From Formosa sp. L2A11 (GTDB lineage: Bacteria; Bacteroidota; Bacteroidia; Flavobacteriales; Flavobacteriaceae), in assembly GCF_009796865.1 (NCBI RefSeq), contig NZ_CP047028.1, forward strand, positions 2,728,001 through 2,792,000: DNA of 64,000 bases, read 5' to 3'. This document shows, one piece after another, positions 16,076-26,727 of this stretch. Below the pieces are notes generated by a model. It saw only the letters and a program-made list of their open reading frames with translations, did not search any database and was not told the origin of the DNA. How positions within the stretch are numbered: the first letter of the stretch is position 1; every line of letters starts with the position of its first letter. A program made the translations under genes and the position numbers.

Positions 16076-17188
16076 TTATTGCCAATTGTTCTCCCAATCT
16101 TTCCAAACAACTTCTAATCCTTTTGATTTTAACATTTTGGTAAATGTTTCTGTAGACCGATCGTCTGATATTTCGAACTGTTCTAACGACTGTTTTTCAA
16201 CAACATAACCACCTGGATTTGTTTTAGATTCTGCACTAATCGATGTAATGCCTAAATTTACAATATGATTTCTAAACAACTCACTTTCTCGAGTAGACAT
16301 TGATAATTCTAAATCTTCATCTAAGAGCCTAAAAGCACAAATTAACTGGACCAAGTCACGATCGGTCATTTCTATTTTAGGTTCTAAACCTCCTGAAAAT
16401 GGACGTAAACGCGGAAAAGACATGGAGTATTTTGTTTTCCAATAGGTTTTTTGAAGGTATTTAAAATGAAGCGCTGTAAAAAAACTATCTGCACGCCAAT
16501 CTTCTAAGCCATATAAACTTCCTAATCCTATTTTATGAATTCCTGATTTTCCTAAGCGATCTGGAGTGTCTAAACGGAAATCAAAGTTCGATTTTTTACC
16601 TTTAGGATGATGTTTTTTATATTCTTCTCTATGATATGTTTCCTGATATACCAACACAGCATAGAGTCCGTTTTCTATTAATAATTCGTATTCTTCTTGA
16701 TGTAACGGTTGTACTTCAATACTAATATTAGAAAATTCAGAACGCATAAGTGTTATAGCATGCTTTAGATACGCTACACCTACCGTACGATTGGCTTCTC
16801 CTGTTACCAATAAAATATGATCATAGCCTTTTGCTTTTAAAAAAGCAGTTTCTCTAAGAATTTCAGCATCTGTTAAGGTTCTACGCGGAATCTTATTCGT
16901 CATACTAAAGCCGCAATACGTACAAATATTCTGACACTCATTACTCAAATACATGGGGGCATACATTTGAATGGTATTTCCAAAACGTTTTTTTGTAATT
17001 TGCTGACTTAGTTGTGCCATATCTTCTAAATACGGTGCGGCAGCTGGTGAAATCAAGGCTTTAAAATCTTCTAAATCTCGAACAGATTTTCCTAAAGCAT
17101 GCAACACATCACCTTCAGTTTTGTTATAAATACCTTTTAAAGTATCGTCCCAATTATATTGATCTAAAACAGTTTTAAAAGTGCTCAT
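16076..17188 (-). CDS. thiH: 2-iminoacetate synthase ThiH (radical SAM)
   Basis: Cleaves tyrosine with SAM to give dehydroglycine for the thiazole ring. At 370 residues it has the expected length. The cluster-binding motif is CQNICTYCGFS (CxxxCxxC), preceded by NTIQMYAPMYLSNE. LLVTGEANRTVGVAYL and the later SMSFPRLRPF are also typical. It is 3 bp downstream of thiG. The presence of thiH and absence of a nearby thiO (glycine oxidase) gene suggest the tyrosine-dependent, oxygen-sensitive route. Confidence 0.95.
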   Translation of the reverse strand: MSTFKTVLDQYNWDDTLKGIYNKTEGDVLHALGKSVRDLEDFKALISPAAAPYLEDMAQLSQQITKKRFGNTIQMYAPMYLSNECQNICTYCGFSMTNKIPRRTLTDAEILRETAFLKAKGYDHILLVTGEANRTVGVAYLKHAITLMRSEFSNISIEVQPLHQEEYELLIENGLYAVLVYQETYHREEYKKHHPKGKKSNFDFRLDTPDRLGKSGIHKIGLGSLYGLEDWRADSFFTALHFKYLQKTYWKTKYSMSFPRLRPFSGGLEPKIEMTDRDLVQLICAFRLLDEDLELSMSTRESELFRNHIVNLGITSISAESKTNPGGYVVEKQSLEQFEISDDRSTETFTKMLKSKGLEVVWKDWENNWQ

Positions 17189-17191
17189 AAT

Positions 17192-17968
17192 CTAGTTATT
17201 TAAAAAACTTGTTAGTGGGCTACTTGCTTCTGAAATGTGTTTTATTGGTGCTAATTTAGAGGTGTAAGCCATGCGTCCTGCTTGAACACCTAATTTAAAA
17301 GCTTTACCCATTTCAATAGGATTTTGAGACACAGCAATGGCTGTATTTACAAGTACGGCATCTGCGCCTAATTCCATAGCAAAAGCAGCATGAGACGGAC
17401 TCCCAATTCCGGCATCTACAATAACAGGAACATTACTTTGTGCAATAATAATCTCAAGAAATTCTAATGTTTTTAAGCCTTTATTACTTCCAATTGGTGC
17501 ACCCAACGGCATCACGCATTGTACACCAACATCTTCCAAACGCTTACATAAAACAGGATCTGCATGTATATAAGGCATGACTACAAAACCTGCTTTAACT
17601 AACATCTCTGCTGCTTTTAAGGTTTCAATCGGATCTGGTAATAGGTATTTAGGATCTGGATGAATTTCTAATTTTACCCAATTAGTATTTAGTGCTTCAC
17701 GTGATAAATTTGCAGCAAAAACAGCTTCTTCTGCAGTTCTTACTCCTGATGTGTTTGGTAATAAATGTATCGATGAATCATTTAAATGAGATAATATATC
17801 ATCTTCTAAATCAGTAGTATTAACACGTTTTAAAGCAACAGTAACTAACTCGCTTTCTGAAACCAAAATAGCATCTCGCATGATTTTAGAATTACTGAAT
17901 TTTCCCGTTCCTGTAAATAAACGTGAACTAAATGTTTTGTCTGCAATCGTTAAATTATCATTCATCAT
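17192..17968 (-). CDS. thiG: Thiazole synthase ThiG
   Basis: Condenses 1-deoxy-xylulose 5-phosphate, dehydroglycine and ThiS-thiocarboxylate to the thiazole phosphate. The 258 residues show [23 protein letters not shown] (with the Schiff-base Lys), [15 protein letters not shown] and [32 protein letters not shown], the phosphate loop. The start overlaps the thiE stop by 11 bp; two ATGs are adjacent (17968 and 17965), and the second would shorten the overlap. Translational coupling with thiE is likely. Confidence 0.95.
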   Translation of the reverse strand: MMNDNLTIADKTFSSRLFTGTGKFSNSKIMRDAILVSESELVTVALKRVNTTDLEDDILSHLNDSSIHLLPNTSGVRTAEEAVFAANLSREALNTNWVKLEIHPDPKYLLPDPIETLKAAEMLVKAGFVVMPYIHADPVLCKRLEDVGVQCVMPLGAPIGSNKGLKTLEFLEIIIAQSNVPVIVDAGIGSPSHAAFAMELGADAVLVNTAIAVSQNPIEMGKAFKLGVQAGRMAYTSKLAPIKHISEASSPLTSFLNN

Positions 17969-18617
17969 CGTCCGTTTTATCCATTTTATAAACCTGCTCC
18001 TGAGTGCTTGGTCCGTTTAAGATTTTATTAAACGCACTAATCGTATTAAAATCTTTAGAAATGCTTGTAGATACAGCAACACCGTAAATTCCTGTATTTA
18101 TAAGTTCAGGAAGATCGTTATAGGTAATACCGCCAACGGCAATAAGTGGTGTTTCTGTTTGTAGTGCTTCAACAATTATTTTATATCCTGAAGCACCTAT
18201 AACGGGGCCTAGATTAGACTTAGTTGTTGTAAACCTAAACGGACCTAAACCTATGTAATCTACATTTTTAGAAATAAGATTTTTACAATCTTCTAATGTA
18301 TTTGCTGTACCACCAATAGTGAACCATTTTCCTAAATAGTCACGTACTTCAAGAGGGCAACCATCATTTTTTCCTAGATGAACACCATCAGCATTTACAG
18401 TTTTTGCTATTTTATAATAATCGTTTATAATTAATCGCGTCTGAAAATGCATGGTAATTTCTCGCGCGCGTTCTGCTGTTTTTAAAACAATAGCTTCATC
18501 AAAATTTTTCATTCGTAATTGAATCCAATCTGCTCCTGCAGAACATGCTGCTTGAACATATTCTAAATGTTGTTCGGCAGTGGCTCCTTGTGTGATATAT
18601 TGTAATTTGCTAATCAT
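17958..18617 (-). CDS. thiE: Thiamine phosphate synthase ThiE
   Basis: Joins HMP-PP and thiazole phosphate to thiamine phosphate. The 219 residues keep the catalytic set: DWIQLRMK (Q-x-R-x-K), [11 protein letters not shown] (Asn-Asp), [16 protein letters not shown], and [13 protein letters not shown] followed by a phosphate-binding AVGGI. It overlaps thiD by 4 bp (ATGA) and thiG by 11 bp. This is the true ThiE of the two paralogues in the operon. The other one, at 19864-20448, lacks several of these residues. Confidence 0.95.
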   Translation of the reverse strand: MISKLQYITQGATAEQHLEYVQAACSAGADWIQLRMKNFDEAIVLKTAERAREITMHFQTRLIINDYYKIAKTVNADGVHLGKNDGCPLEVRDYLGKWFTIGGTANTLEDCKNLISKNVDYIGLGPFRFTTTKSNLGPVIGASGYKIIVEALQTETPLIAVGGITYNDLPELINTGIYGVAVSTSISKDFNTISAFNKILNGPSTQEQVYKMDKTDDDE

Positions 18618-19375
18618 AAGTATTTGTAATTATGTGTTCCTAATAAAGAATGATTTGAATTTAAAAATTGTTCGGTGTACTGTTTTGCTAATCGGCAAGC
18701 ATCTTCTAATTCCATTTGTTTTGCAAAATTTGATGCTAATGCTGCAGATATAACACAACCACTTCCGTGTTTCTCGTGAATGGTATGTACGCCGGGTCTA
18801 AAATTAATTTGAACAATACCGCTATGGTAAATTTCGTCCCAACCTTTTTTATCTGTGCGATGGCCACCTTTTAAATAAATATTTGTTTTCTCTGAAATAT
18901 ATTCGATAGTTTCTGAGATGGATTTATCAGGAAATAATGCTTGAATTTCATTGTAATTAGGCATAATAAAATAGCAGTGTTCTAAAACAGCATTAAAAGC
19001 GTCTAAGTCTATATTTTTATGAAATTTAAATCCAGAACTGGCATTAAGAATGGGATCTAAAATAATCTTAATCTTAGGATTTAACCGTATTAATGTTTGT
19101 ACTACTTTTAAAAGCACATTCCAAGATTCTATAATTCCTATTTTTACAACAGTTACGTTATAGCGTTCAAATAATGTTTCAATTTGATTAATGATTACAG
19201 ATTCTTCAATCCAAGTACATGTCTTAAAATCTATATCATTTTGAACGGTTACCGCCGTGCACACCGATAAACCATATAAACCATGCGCTTCGAATGTTTT
19301 AATATCTGAAGTAATTCCTGCTCCGCTTGAAGGATCCAGTCCGGCAATGGTTAATATGTATGTTTTGTTTGTCAT
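18614..19375 (-). CDS. thiD: Hydroxymethylpyrimidine (phosphomethylpyrimidine) kinase ThiD
   Basis: Phosphorylates HMP and HMP-P to HMP-PP. The 253 residues show ILTIAGLDPSSGAGITSDIKTFEAHG, the ribokinase-fold entry motif of ThiD, and the anion-hole motif HGSGCVISAALASNFA near the end. The central VVKIGIIES and ILDPILNASSG also fit. It is slightly shorter than E. coli ThiD. The gene overlaps thiE by 4 bp; upstream, a 488-bp repeat region separates it from the tenI-like gene, which may weaken read-through. Confidence 0.93.
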   Translation of the reverse strand: MTNKTYILTIAGLDPSSGAGITSDIKTFEAHGLYGLSVCTAVTVQNDIDFKTCTWIEESVIINQIETLFERYNVTVVKIGIIESWNVLLKVVQTLIRLNPKIKIILDPILNASSGFKFHKNIDLDAFNAVLEHCYFIMPNYNEIQALFPDKSISETIEYISEKTNIYLKGGHRTDKKGWDEIYHSGIVQINFRPGVHTIHEKHGSGCVISAALASNFAKQMELEDACRLAKQYTEQFLNSNHSLLGTHNYKYL

Positions 19376-19863
19376 TAATATACGTTTAATTCTGTTATGT
19401 GACTCTGGATATGTTTCAGGGTCTTATTAATTTTTAGCTATTTGTTTGATACTGAAACAAGTCCAGCATGACGGAGCAACTTCATTTCGTCACTAAAAGT
19501 TGATTGTACTGTCACTCTGAGTTTATTTTAGAGTCTCGCATTTATTTGAATTCTTTTTCATTTATTCTAGGTAATCGTTGAGCTACTTGTGTGATGCTGA
19601 AACAAGTCCAGCATGACGAAGCAACTTCATTTCGTCACTAAAAGTTGATTGTACCGTCACTCTGAATTTAGTTGAGAGTCTCACATTTATTTGAATTCTT
19701 TTTCATTTATTCTAGGTAATCGTTGAGCTACTTGTGTGATGCTGAAACAAGTTCAGCATGACGAAGCAATTTTATTTTATCACTAAAAGTTGATTGTGCC
19801 GTCACTCTGAATTTAGTTTAGAGTCTTATCGTTTTTCAGGTACGTGTTACGGACTCTCAATAC
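19376..19863. repeat. 145-bp tandem repeat array inside the thiamine operon
   Basis: GTCACTCTGA starts at 19511, 19656 and 19801, an exact 145-bp period. Between them recur GTGTGATGCTGAAACAAGTC-type hairpins, a CACTAAAAGTTGATTGT block, and TTTGAATTCTTTTTCATTTA. The array spans about 19431-19835, roughly 2.7 copies. Its palindromes belong to the same two families as the 306-bp array, but the spacers differ, so the amplification was independent. No coding frame; it sits between thiD and the tenI-like gene. Confidence 0.88.
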
Positions 19864-20448
19864 TCAAAATTGACTTAACATCTTCTTAAATGTTTCTACA
19901 GGAGTTTTACTATTCCAAATACCACCTAAAACACCAACACCTTTATAACCTAGTGTTTTAAAAGTATCGATATTAGTATCAGTGACACCTCCCATACCAA
20001 TAATAACTTTATCAATATGGTTAACATCAAATCCTCTGCCTTTGTAACCCGCTTTTGAAATAGATGAAAATACAGGACTTAATAAATGGTAATCGAATTC
20101 GAAATAGCATTTTTCAAGTTCTTCTGGTTCATGAAAAGAAGAACTTATAGTTTTACCAAACATGTTTAGGTTTTTAAAGTATTGTCCCGGATTATCGATA
20201 TGATCTATGCGTTTTTGTTCTTGAAAATGAATACCTTTTAAATTATAAGAATTTATTAATTCATGAAAATAATGCACTACAATTCTGTCATGGAATTTCT
20301 TATCTATTAGATTTAAATACGCAATATGTTCTTCTAAATTTTTGTTAGGTTTCCTTAAATGATAATACTGTAAACCTTCTTGAAATAACTGCTCTAATAT
20401 TTCAATTTCATTTGGTAAATCGGTTTCTGGTGCTATTAGGATTATCAT
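19864..20448 (-). CDS. ThiE/TenI-like protein, probably thiazole tautomerase
   Basis: A 194-residue TIM-barrel protein of the ThiE/TenI superfamily. It keeps YYHLRKPN, a reduced GIHFQEQKR in place of GVHLGxxD, and a phosphate loop IIGMGGVTDTN, plus LLSPVFSSISKAGYKGRG. The Asn-Asp pair and the GVHLGKND metal-binding segment of true ThiE are missing (here VVHYFHEL). It is therefore more likely a TenI-type aromatizing thiazole tautomerase, or an inactive relative, than a second thiamine phosphate synthase. It lies between thiC and thiD in the operon but is flanked by repeats on both sides. Confidence 0.75.
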   Translation of the reverse strand: MIILIAPETDLPNEIEILEQLFQEGLQYYHLRKPNKNLEEHIAYLNLIDKKFHDRIVVHYFHELINSYNLKGIHFQEQKRIDHIDNPGQYFKNLNMFGKTISSSFHEPEELEKCYFEFDYHLLSPVFSSISKAGYKGRGFDVNHIDKVIIGMGGVTDTNIDTFKTLGYKGVGVLGGIWNSKTPVETFKKMLSQF

Positions 20449-20772
20449 GTTTCTTTAGTATTTATCTGTCTTAGTGCTTTATGAAATGCTGAAACAAGTT
20501 CAGCATGACGTAATTTTTATCTTATCGTTACCCTGAATTTAGTTCGGGGTAACATTATGTTTAGTTTTTTTGTGATATAGAAATGGATTCAGAATTATCA
20601 TCGATCGTTACTCTGAATTTCTTTTAGTTTCTTGCGTGATACTGAAACGAGTTAAGTATCACGCACTCTGTTCTGGGTTAGGGATTGTAGCGACATCCTT
20701 TTGCTGTTTTGCAAAAGATATAGCGTAAAGCCCGACCGCACTTTTTAGTGTGGTAACCTCCAAAATAAAACA
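20449..20772. repeat. Dispersed palindromic repeats between thiC and the tenI-like gene
   Basis: GCTGAAACAAGTTCAGC (about 20488-20504), CCCTGAATTTAGTTCGGGG (about 20531-20549) and a decayed ACTGAAACGAGTTAAGT (about 20641-20657) are members of the two hairpin families also seen at 7911-8682 and 19376-19863. At about 20690-20745 a different repeat follows, with GGGATTGTAGCGACATCC and GATATAGCGTAAAGCCCGAC, a pattern common in flavobacterial intergenic DNA. No gene. Confidence 0.75.
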
Positions 20773-22635
<1,863 letters not shown>

Positions 22636-22717
22636 TCATTAAATTAAAGTGTAAGACATTGTGTTTACACAGTATTAATTAGATAAAATAAGATTGTGAT
22701 CTAAAAAAGAAACAGTA

Positions 22718-22921
22718 CTAACCACCTTGAGTGGCTTGTATAATCAGGATATTATCGTTATTTAAAACTCTCGTTTTTTTCCAATTATTTTTAGGAATAA
22801 CCGTGTTGTTAACAGCCACAGCAATACCATTTTTAATAGGACTGAGTTTAGAAACGATAGTTGCAAGCGAAGTATCTTCGGCAACCTGATGAATAGCATT
22901 GTTTACGTTTATAGATATCAT
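22718..22921 (-). CDS. thiS: Sulfur carrier protein ThiS
   Basis: A 67-residue ubiquitin-fold protein ending in the required Gly-Gly (ATQGG), the site of adenylation by ThiF and of thiocarboxylate formation. NGIAVAVNNTVIPKNNW and the following ILIIQ are typical. It is the first gene after the TPP riboswitch. Confidence 0.93.
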   Translation of the reverse strand: MISINVNNAIHQVAEDTSLATIVSKLSPIKNGIAVAVNNTVIPKNNWKKTRVLNNDNILIIQATQGG

Positions 22922-23007
22922 AATCTTGATTTAGATAAATTTCCATAAACTTTTAAAGGATAACCGAAATTGAAAATCGGTTTTAGTGAAATGATTTTGA
23001 AAAGACT

Positions 23008-23088
23008 GAACTTTTTCCTCCGGCTGTATTAACAGCGTCAGGTTCAAAGGATATTTCTCAAACTACTTCGTAGTTACTCCTAAAGTTT
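23008..23088 (-). ncRNA. TPP riboswitch (THI element) of the thiamine operon
   Basis: On the minus strand the sequence runs from AGGAGTAACTAC through TTTGAGAAATATCC, then CTTTGAACCTGA and GCTGTTAATACAGC to GGAGGAAA. The conserved blocks CUGAGA (here UUGAGA), CCUUUGAACCUGA and the terminal UAAUACAGC-GGAGGA match the TPP aptamer. It lies about 90 bp before thiS, so thiamine pyrophosphate should switch off the operon. Confidence 0.93.
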
Positions 23089-23100
23089 ATTTTATTATTA

Positions 23101-23108
23101 CAAATTTA
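23101..23108 (-). promoter_or_regulatory. -7 promoter element of the thiamine operon
   Basis: Minus-strand TAAATTTG matches TAnnTTTG and ends just before the riboswitch, as expected for a 5' leader that begins with the aptamer. Confidence 0.6.
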
Positions 23109-23186
23109 AATGAAATTAATTGAAATAAACGAATCATTTTAGATGAAATTTAAAAATAGTTTTGCTGTTTTATAACTTGTTTCCCT

Positions 23187-23194
23187 TAATTTTG
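23187..23194 (+). promoter_or_regulatory. -7 promoter element of recQ
   Basis: TAATTTTG fits TAnnTTTG and ends 19 bases before the recQ ATG. TTTG at 23161-23164 may be the -33 part. Confidence 0.5.
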
Positions 23195-23213
23195 CCATTC
23201 GAAAAATAAATGC

Positions 23214-25337
23214 ATGCCACTACCCGATTATAAAAAACAACTCCTTCCTACTTTAAAAAAACACTTTGGATACGATCAGTTTCGTGCTCAGCAACAAGAG
23301 ATTATAGAATATGTTCTTGAAGGTAACGATGCTTTGGTTATTATGCCAACTGGAGGTGGAAAATCGATGTGTTTTCAAGTGCCTGCCTTACTTTTTGAAG
23401 GTTTAACTTTAGTTGTATCTCCGCTTATCGCGTTAATGAAGGATCAAGTAGATGGTTTAAAGGCAAATGGTATTCAGGCTAATTTTTATAATAGTAGCCA
23501 GTCTGCAGAAGAACAACATGCTATTTTAGAACAAGTTATTAATGCTCAATTAAAGCTTTTGTATGTCGCTCCAGAAAGTCTTGCTGGTTTATCTAATATT
23601 TTAAACGAACGTTACGTAAGTTGTATCGCAATTGATGAAGCGCATTGTATTTCGTCTTGGGGTCATGATTTTCGTCCGTCATATCAGCAACTCGGTTTTT
23701 TAAAGAAATCATTACCAAATATTCCAATTATAGCGTTAACTGCTACTGCAGATAAGGCGACGCGTCAGGATATTTTAGATCAATTAAAAATTCCGAATGC
23801 ACAACAATTTATTTCATCTTTCGATAGACAAAATATTTCTTTAGAAGTCCGTTCTGGAACAGAAAAAGTAAAACAGATTATCAGTTTTGTAAAAAAACAT
23901 GCAAATGAATCTGGAATTATTTATTGTTTAAGCAGAAAAAATACAGAGGAACTTGCTAAAAAATTAAATAGTAATGGTGTACCTGCAACAGCATATCATG
24001 CAGGACTTAGTTTTAACGAACGCAGTAAAGTTCAGGAAGATTTTGTGTACGATCATACACAGGTAGTTTGTGCCACTGTCGCTTTTGGAATGGGAATAGA
24101 TAAATCTAATGTGCGTTGGGTAATTCACCATAATATGCCTAAAAACATAGAAGGGTATTATCAAGAAATTGGTCGTGGTGGTCGTGACGGATTGCCTGCT
24201 CACGCCCTATTGTTTCATAGTTACGCAGATGTAATTCAGTTACGTCGTTTTGCTTCTGGAGCTTCTAATGAAGAAGTTCAGATTGCAAAATTAGAACGTA
24301 TGAAACAGTTTAGTGAAGCGACAACTTGCCGCAGAAAAATTTTATTAAGCTATTTTGGAGAGTTGCTTGAGGAAAATTGTGGAAACTGTGATGTTTGTAA
24401 AAATCCGCCACAAATTTTTGACGGTACCATTATCGCTCAAAAAATACTTTCTGCTGTATATCGTCTTAAAGAAAAAGAAGCTATCGGAACCATTTTAGAT
24501 GTATTACGAGGCTCTCAGAATGTAAATATTTTAGAAAAAGGATATAATAACTTAAAAACCTTTGGAATTGGTAAAGATATTGCCTGGAAAGATTGGCAAC
24601 ATTTTATTATTCAGCTTATGAATCAGGGGTATTGCGAAATAGCATTTCATAAAAACAATGCGTTACAGCTTACAGAGTTTTCCAAAAATGTATTATTTAA
24701 AGGTGCAAAAGTATCTTTAACACGTCCTGTACATATTGCAGAACCAAAAGTTAAAGAGAAAGTAAAACGCACAAAAACGAAACGAAAAAGTATACCTACA
24801 AACGATACGCTGTTTGAACGTTTACGACAATTGCGTTATAAAATCTCTAAAGAAGAAAACATTCCGGCTTATCTTATTTTTAGTGATAAAACACTAATTG
24901 AAATGGAGCGAGATCGCCCAATGAGTATCATGGACCTTATGGATGTAAGTGGTGTTGGACAACACAAAGCAGAAACTTATGGCGATGAGTTTATTGAAGA
25001 AATCATGAAATTTCTTGGATCTAAACCTAAGAAAGAGAAAAAGCGTTCTACACATTTAATAACTTATGATTTGTATAAAAAAGGCTTGTCTATAGAAGAG
25101 ATTTGTATGCAAAGAAAATTAAGAGACACAACCATATATTCGCATATTGCAAAACTTCATAGTGACGGGAAAGATATTAATATTTATGATTTTGTATCGA
25201 AACGCGAAGTTGAAGATGTTAAAAAAGCAAAACAAAATATAGAAGGATCAACTTCATTAAAAGCGTATTACGACTATTTTGATGAACAATTAGATTACTT
25301 TAAAATTCGATTAGCATTAAGTGTTATAGATAAATAA
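23214..25337 (+). CDS. recQ: ATP-dependent DNA helicase RecQ
   Basis: A 3'-5' DNA helicase in recombination and fork repair. In the 707 residues: motif I MPTGGGKSMCF, motif II DEAH, motif VI QEIGRGGRDG; the RQC zinc site CRRKILLSYFGE...CGNCDVC; an HRDC domain around 520-600 (LFERLRQLRYKIS); and a C-terminal helix-turn-helix block (YDLYKKGLSIEEI). The order helicase-RQC-HRDC-HTH is that of Bacteroidota RecQ proteins. It is divergent from the thiamine operon. Confidence 0.95.
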   Translation: MPLPDYKKQLLPTLKKHFGYDQFRAQQQEIIEYVLEGNDALVIMPTGGGKSMCFQVPALLFEGLTLVVSPLIALMKDQVDGLKANGIQANFYNSSQSAEEQHAILEQVINAQLKLLYVAPESLAGLSNILNERYVSCIAIDEAHCISSWGHDFRPSYQQLGFLKKSLPNIPIIALTATADKATRQDILDQLKIPNAQQFISSFDRQNISLEVRSGTEKVKQIISFVKKHANESGIIYCLSRKNTEELAKKLNSNGVPATAYHAGLSFNERSKVQEDFVYDHTQVVCATVAFGMGIDKSNVRWVIHHNMPKNIEGYYQEIGRGGRDGLPAHALLFHSYADVIQLRRFASGASNEEVQIAKLERMKQFSEATTCRRKILLSYFGELLEENCGNCDVCKNPPQIFDGTIIAQKILSAVYRLKEKEAIGTILDVLRGSQNVNILEKGYNNLKTFGIGKDIAWKDWQHFIIQLMNQGYCEIAFHKNNALQLTEFSKNVLFKGAKVSLTRPVHIAEPKVKEKVKRTKTKRKSIPTNDTLFERLRQLRYKISKEENIPAYLIFSDKTLIEMERDRPMSIMDLMDVSGVGQHKAETYGDEFIEEIMKFLGSKPKKEKKRSTHLITYDLYKKGLSIEEICMQRKLRDTTIYSHIAKLHSDGKDINIYDFVSKREVEDVKKAKQNIEGSTSLKAYYDYFDEQLDYFKIRLALSVIDK

Positions 25338-25413
25338 TTTCAATCGTGTTTTTACTAAAAATCATTTCAGTTTAAATAGAGTTTCTTAAATTCGTAGCTA
25401 CCATTATTCGCTT

Positions 25414-26625
25414 ATGAAACAATTAAATCAACCATTATATTATTTATTTATAACCTGTGTATTTTTATTTACAGCGTTTAGTTACGGACAAGATTCTACA
25501 GATGTAAAGGCCCCCAAAATAGAAATTGAATACACCGATGAAGGTTTTGAATTTAAAACTTCCGATGATAAATTTGCACTTCATATACAATCGCGGTTAC
25601 AATTTAGATTTTCTACACCAAGTGATGAAAACCCAATAACTAATGATGAAATTTATTCAGATAAAGAAACCGTTTTTAAAATAAACAGGGCGCGATTAAA
25701 AGTTGGTGGTCACGCATTTCAACCTTGGTTAAAGTACTATTGGGAATACGAATTATCTGCAGGGAATCTTATGGATTTTAGAGTGATGATTGAAAAATAT
25801 TCGTTTTTCAAAATTAAAGTAGGACAATGGAAAACATATTATAACAGAGAACGTGTTATTTCTTCAGGAAAACAACAAATGGTAGATCGTTCTATTTTAA
25901 CACGTCCTTTTACTTTAGACAGACAACAAGGGGTTGAATTTTTTGGAAGAATTAGCCCTAGTAAATATGCCGATTTCACGTATAATGCTTCACTTTTAAC
26001 AGGAACAGGACGTGGCTCTGATGTGAATGATGACAATCATTTAATGTATGTTGGTCGTTTGCAATATAATATAATGGGGCGTGAATTAAGTTTTACAGGA
26101 TCAGATTTGGCTTATCACGATAAATTTACAAGTTTAATAGCTGTAGCCGCTGCCACGAATAGAAGTCCGTATACGCGATTTTCGCAAGCTGGTGGAGGAC
26201 AATTAGAAGGGTTTGAAGAAGGAGTAGATGGACAGTATAGAACAAATCAATATCTATTAGAAACAGCATTTATGTATAAGGGATTATCTTGGCAAAATGA
26301 ATTTCATTCTAAAGAAATTCATGATTTTGTAAACGATAAAACCACAACTTTAAAAGGAGCTTATTTTCAAACAGGATATTTCTTTAATAATATATGGTCT
26401 AAATTTCCTAAGCCTTTAGAACTTGCTGGACGTTATGCTTATTACATTCCTAATACAGATCTATCTGATAATCTGGAAGAAGAATTTGCTTTTGGTGGAA
26501 ATTGGTTTTTTAAGGGACATAGAAATAAACTAACGGCAGAAGTTACTTATTTTGAATTTCAAGCAAATACAGATTATCTAGATAGTGGATGGCGATTTAG
26601 ATTACAATGGGATATCTCGTTTTAA
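25414..26625 (+). CDS. Phosphate-selective porin O/P family outer-membrane protein
   Basis: A 403-residue beta-barrel protein with a signal peptide (about residues 1-25, ending ...TAFSYGQ). Family traits include FALHIQSRLQFRFS, INRARLKVGGHAF, KYYWEYELSAG, and the TRPFTLDRQQGVEFFGR block, with alternating aromatic strands to the C-terminus (FRLQWDISF, ending in Phe). It probably takes up phosphate or other anions; no pho genes are near. A single gene between recQ and topB. Confidence 0.82.
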   Translation: MKQLNQPLYYLFITCVFLFTAFSYGQDSTDVKAPKIEIEYTDEGFEFKTSDDKFALHIQSRLQFRFSTPSDENPITNDEIYSDKETVFKINRARLKVGGHAFQPWLKYYWEYELSAGNLMDFRVMIEKYSFFKIKVGQWKTYYNRERVISSGKQQMVDRSILTRPFTLDRQQGVEFFGRISPSKYADFTYNASLLTGTGRGSDVNDDNHLMYVGRLQYNIMGRELSFTGSDLAYHDKFTSLIAVAAATNRSPYTRFSQAGGGQLEGFEEGVDGQYRTNQYLLETAFMYKGLSWQNEFHSKEIHDFVNDKTTTLKGAYFQTGYFFNNIWSKFPKPLELAGRYAYYIPNTDLSDNLEEEFAFGGNWFFKGHRNKLTAEVTYFEFQANTDYLDSGWRFRLQWDISF

Positions 26626-26727
26626 AACTGTTGACAAAAGGCGTATAACCCATAAGAATTACTAAGAATATGTGCGTGAAAATTAGTATTTTTCGCAATA
26701 TTTTAATCCAAATAAATTATCAGTATT

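Noticed and set aside
19864..20448. A duplicate, fully active thiamine phosphate synthase
   Set aside because: The Asn-Asp and HLGxxD residues are missing.
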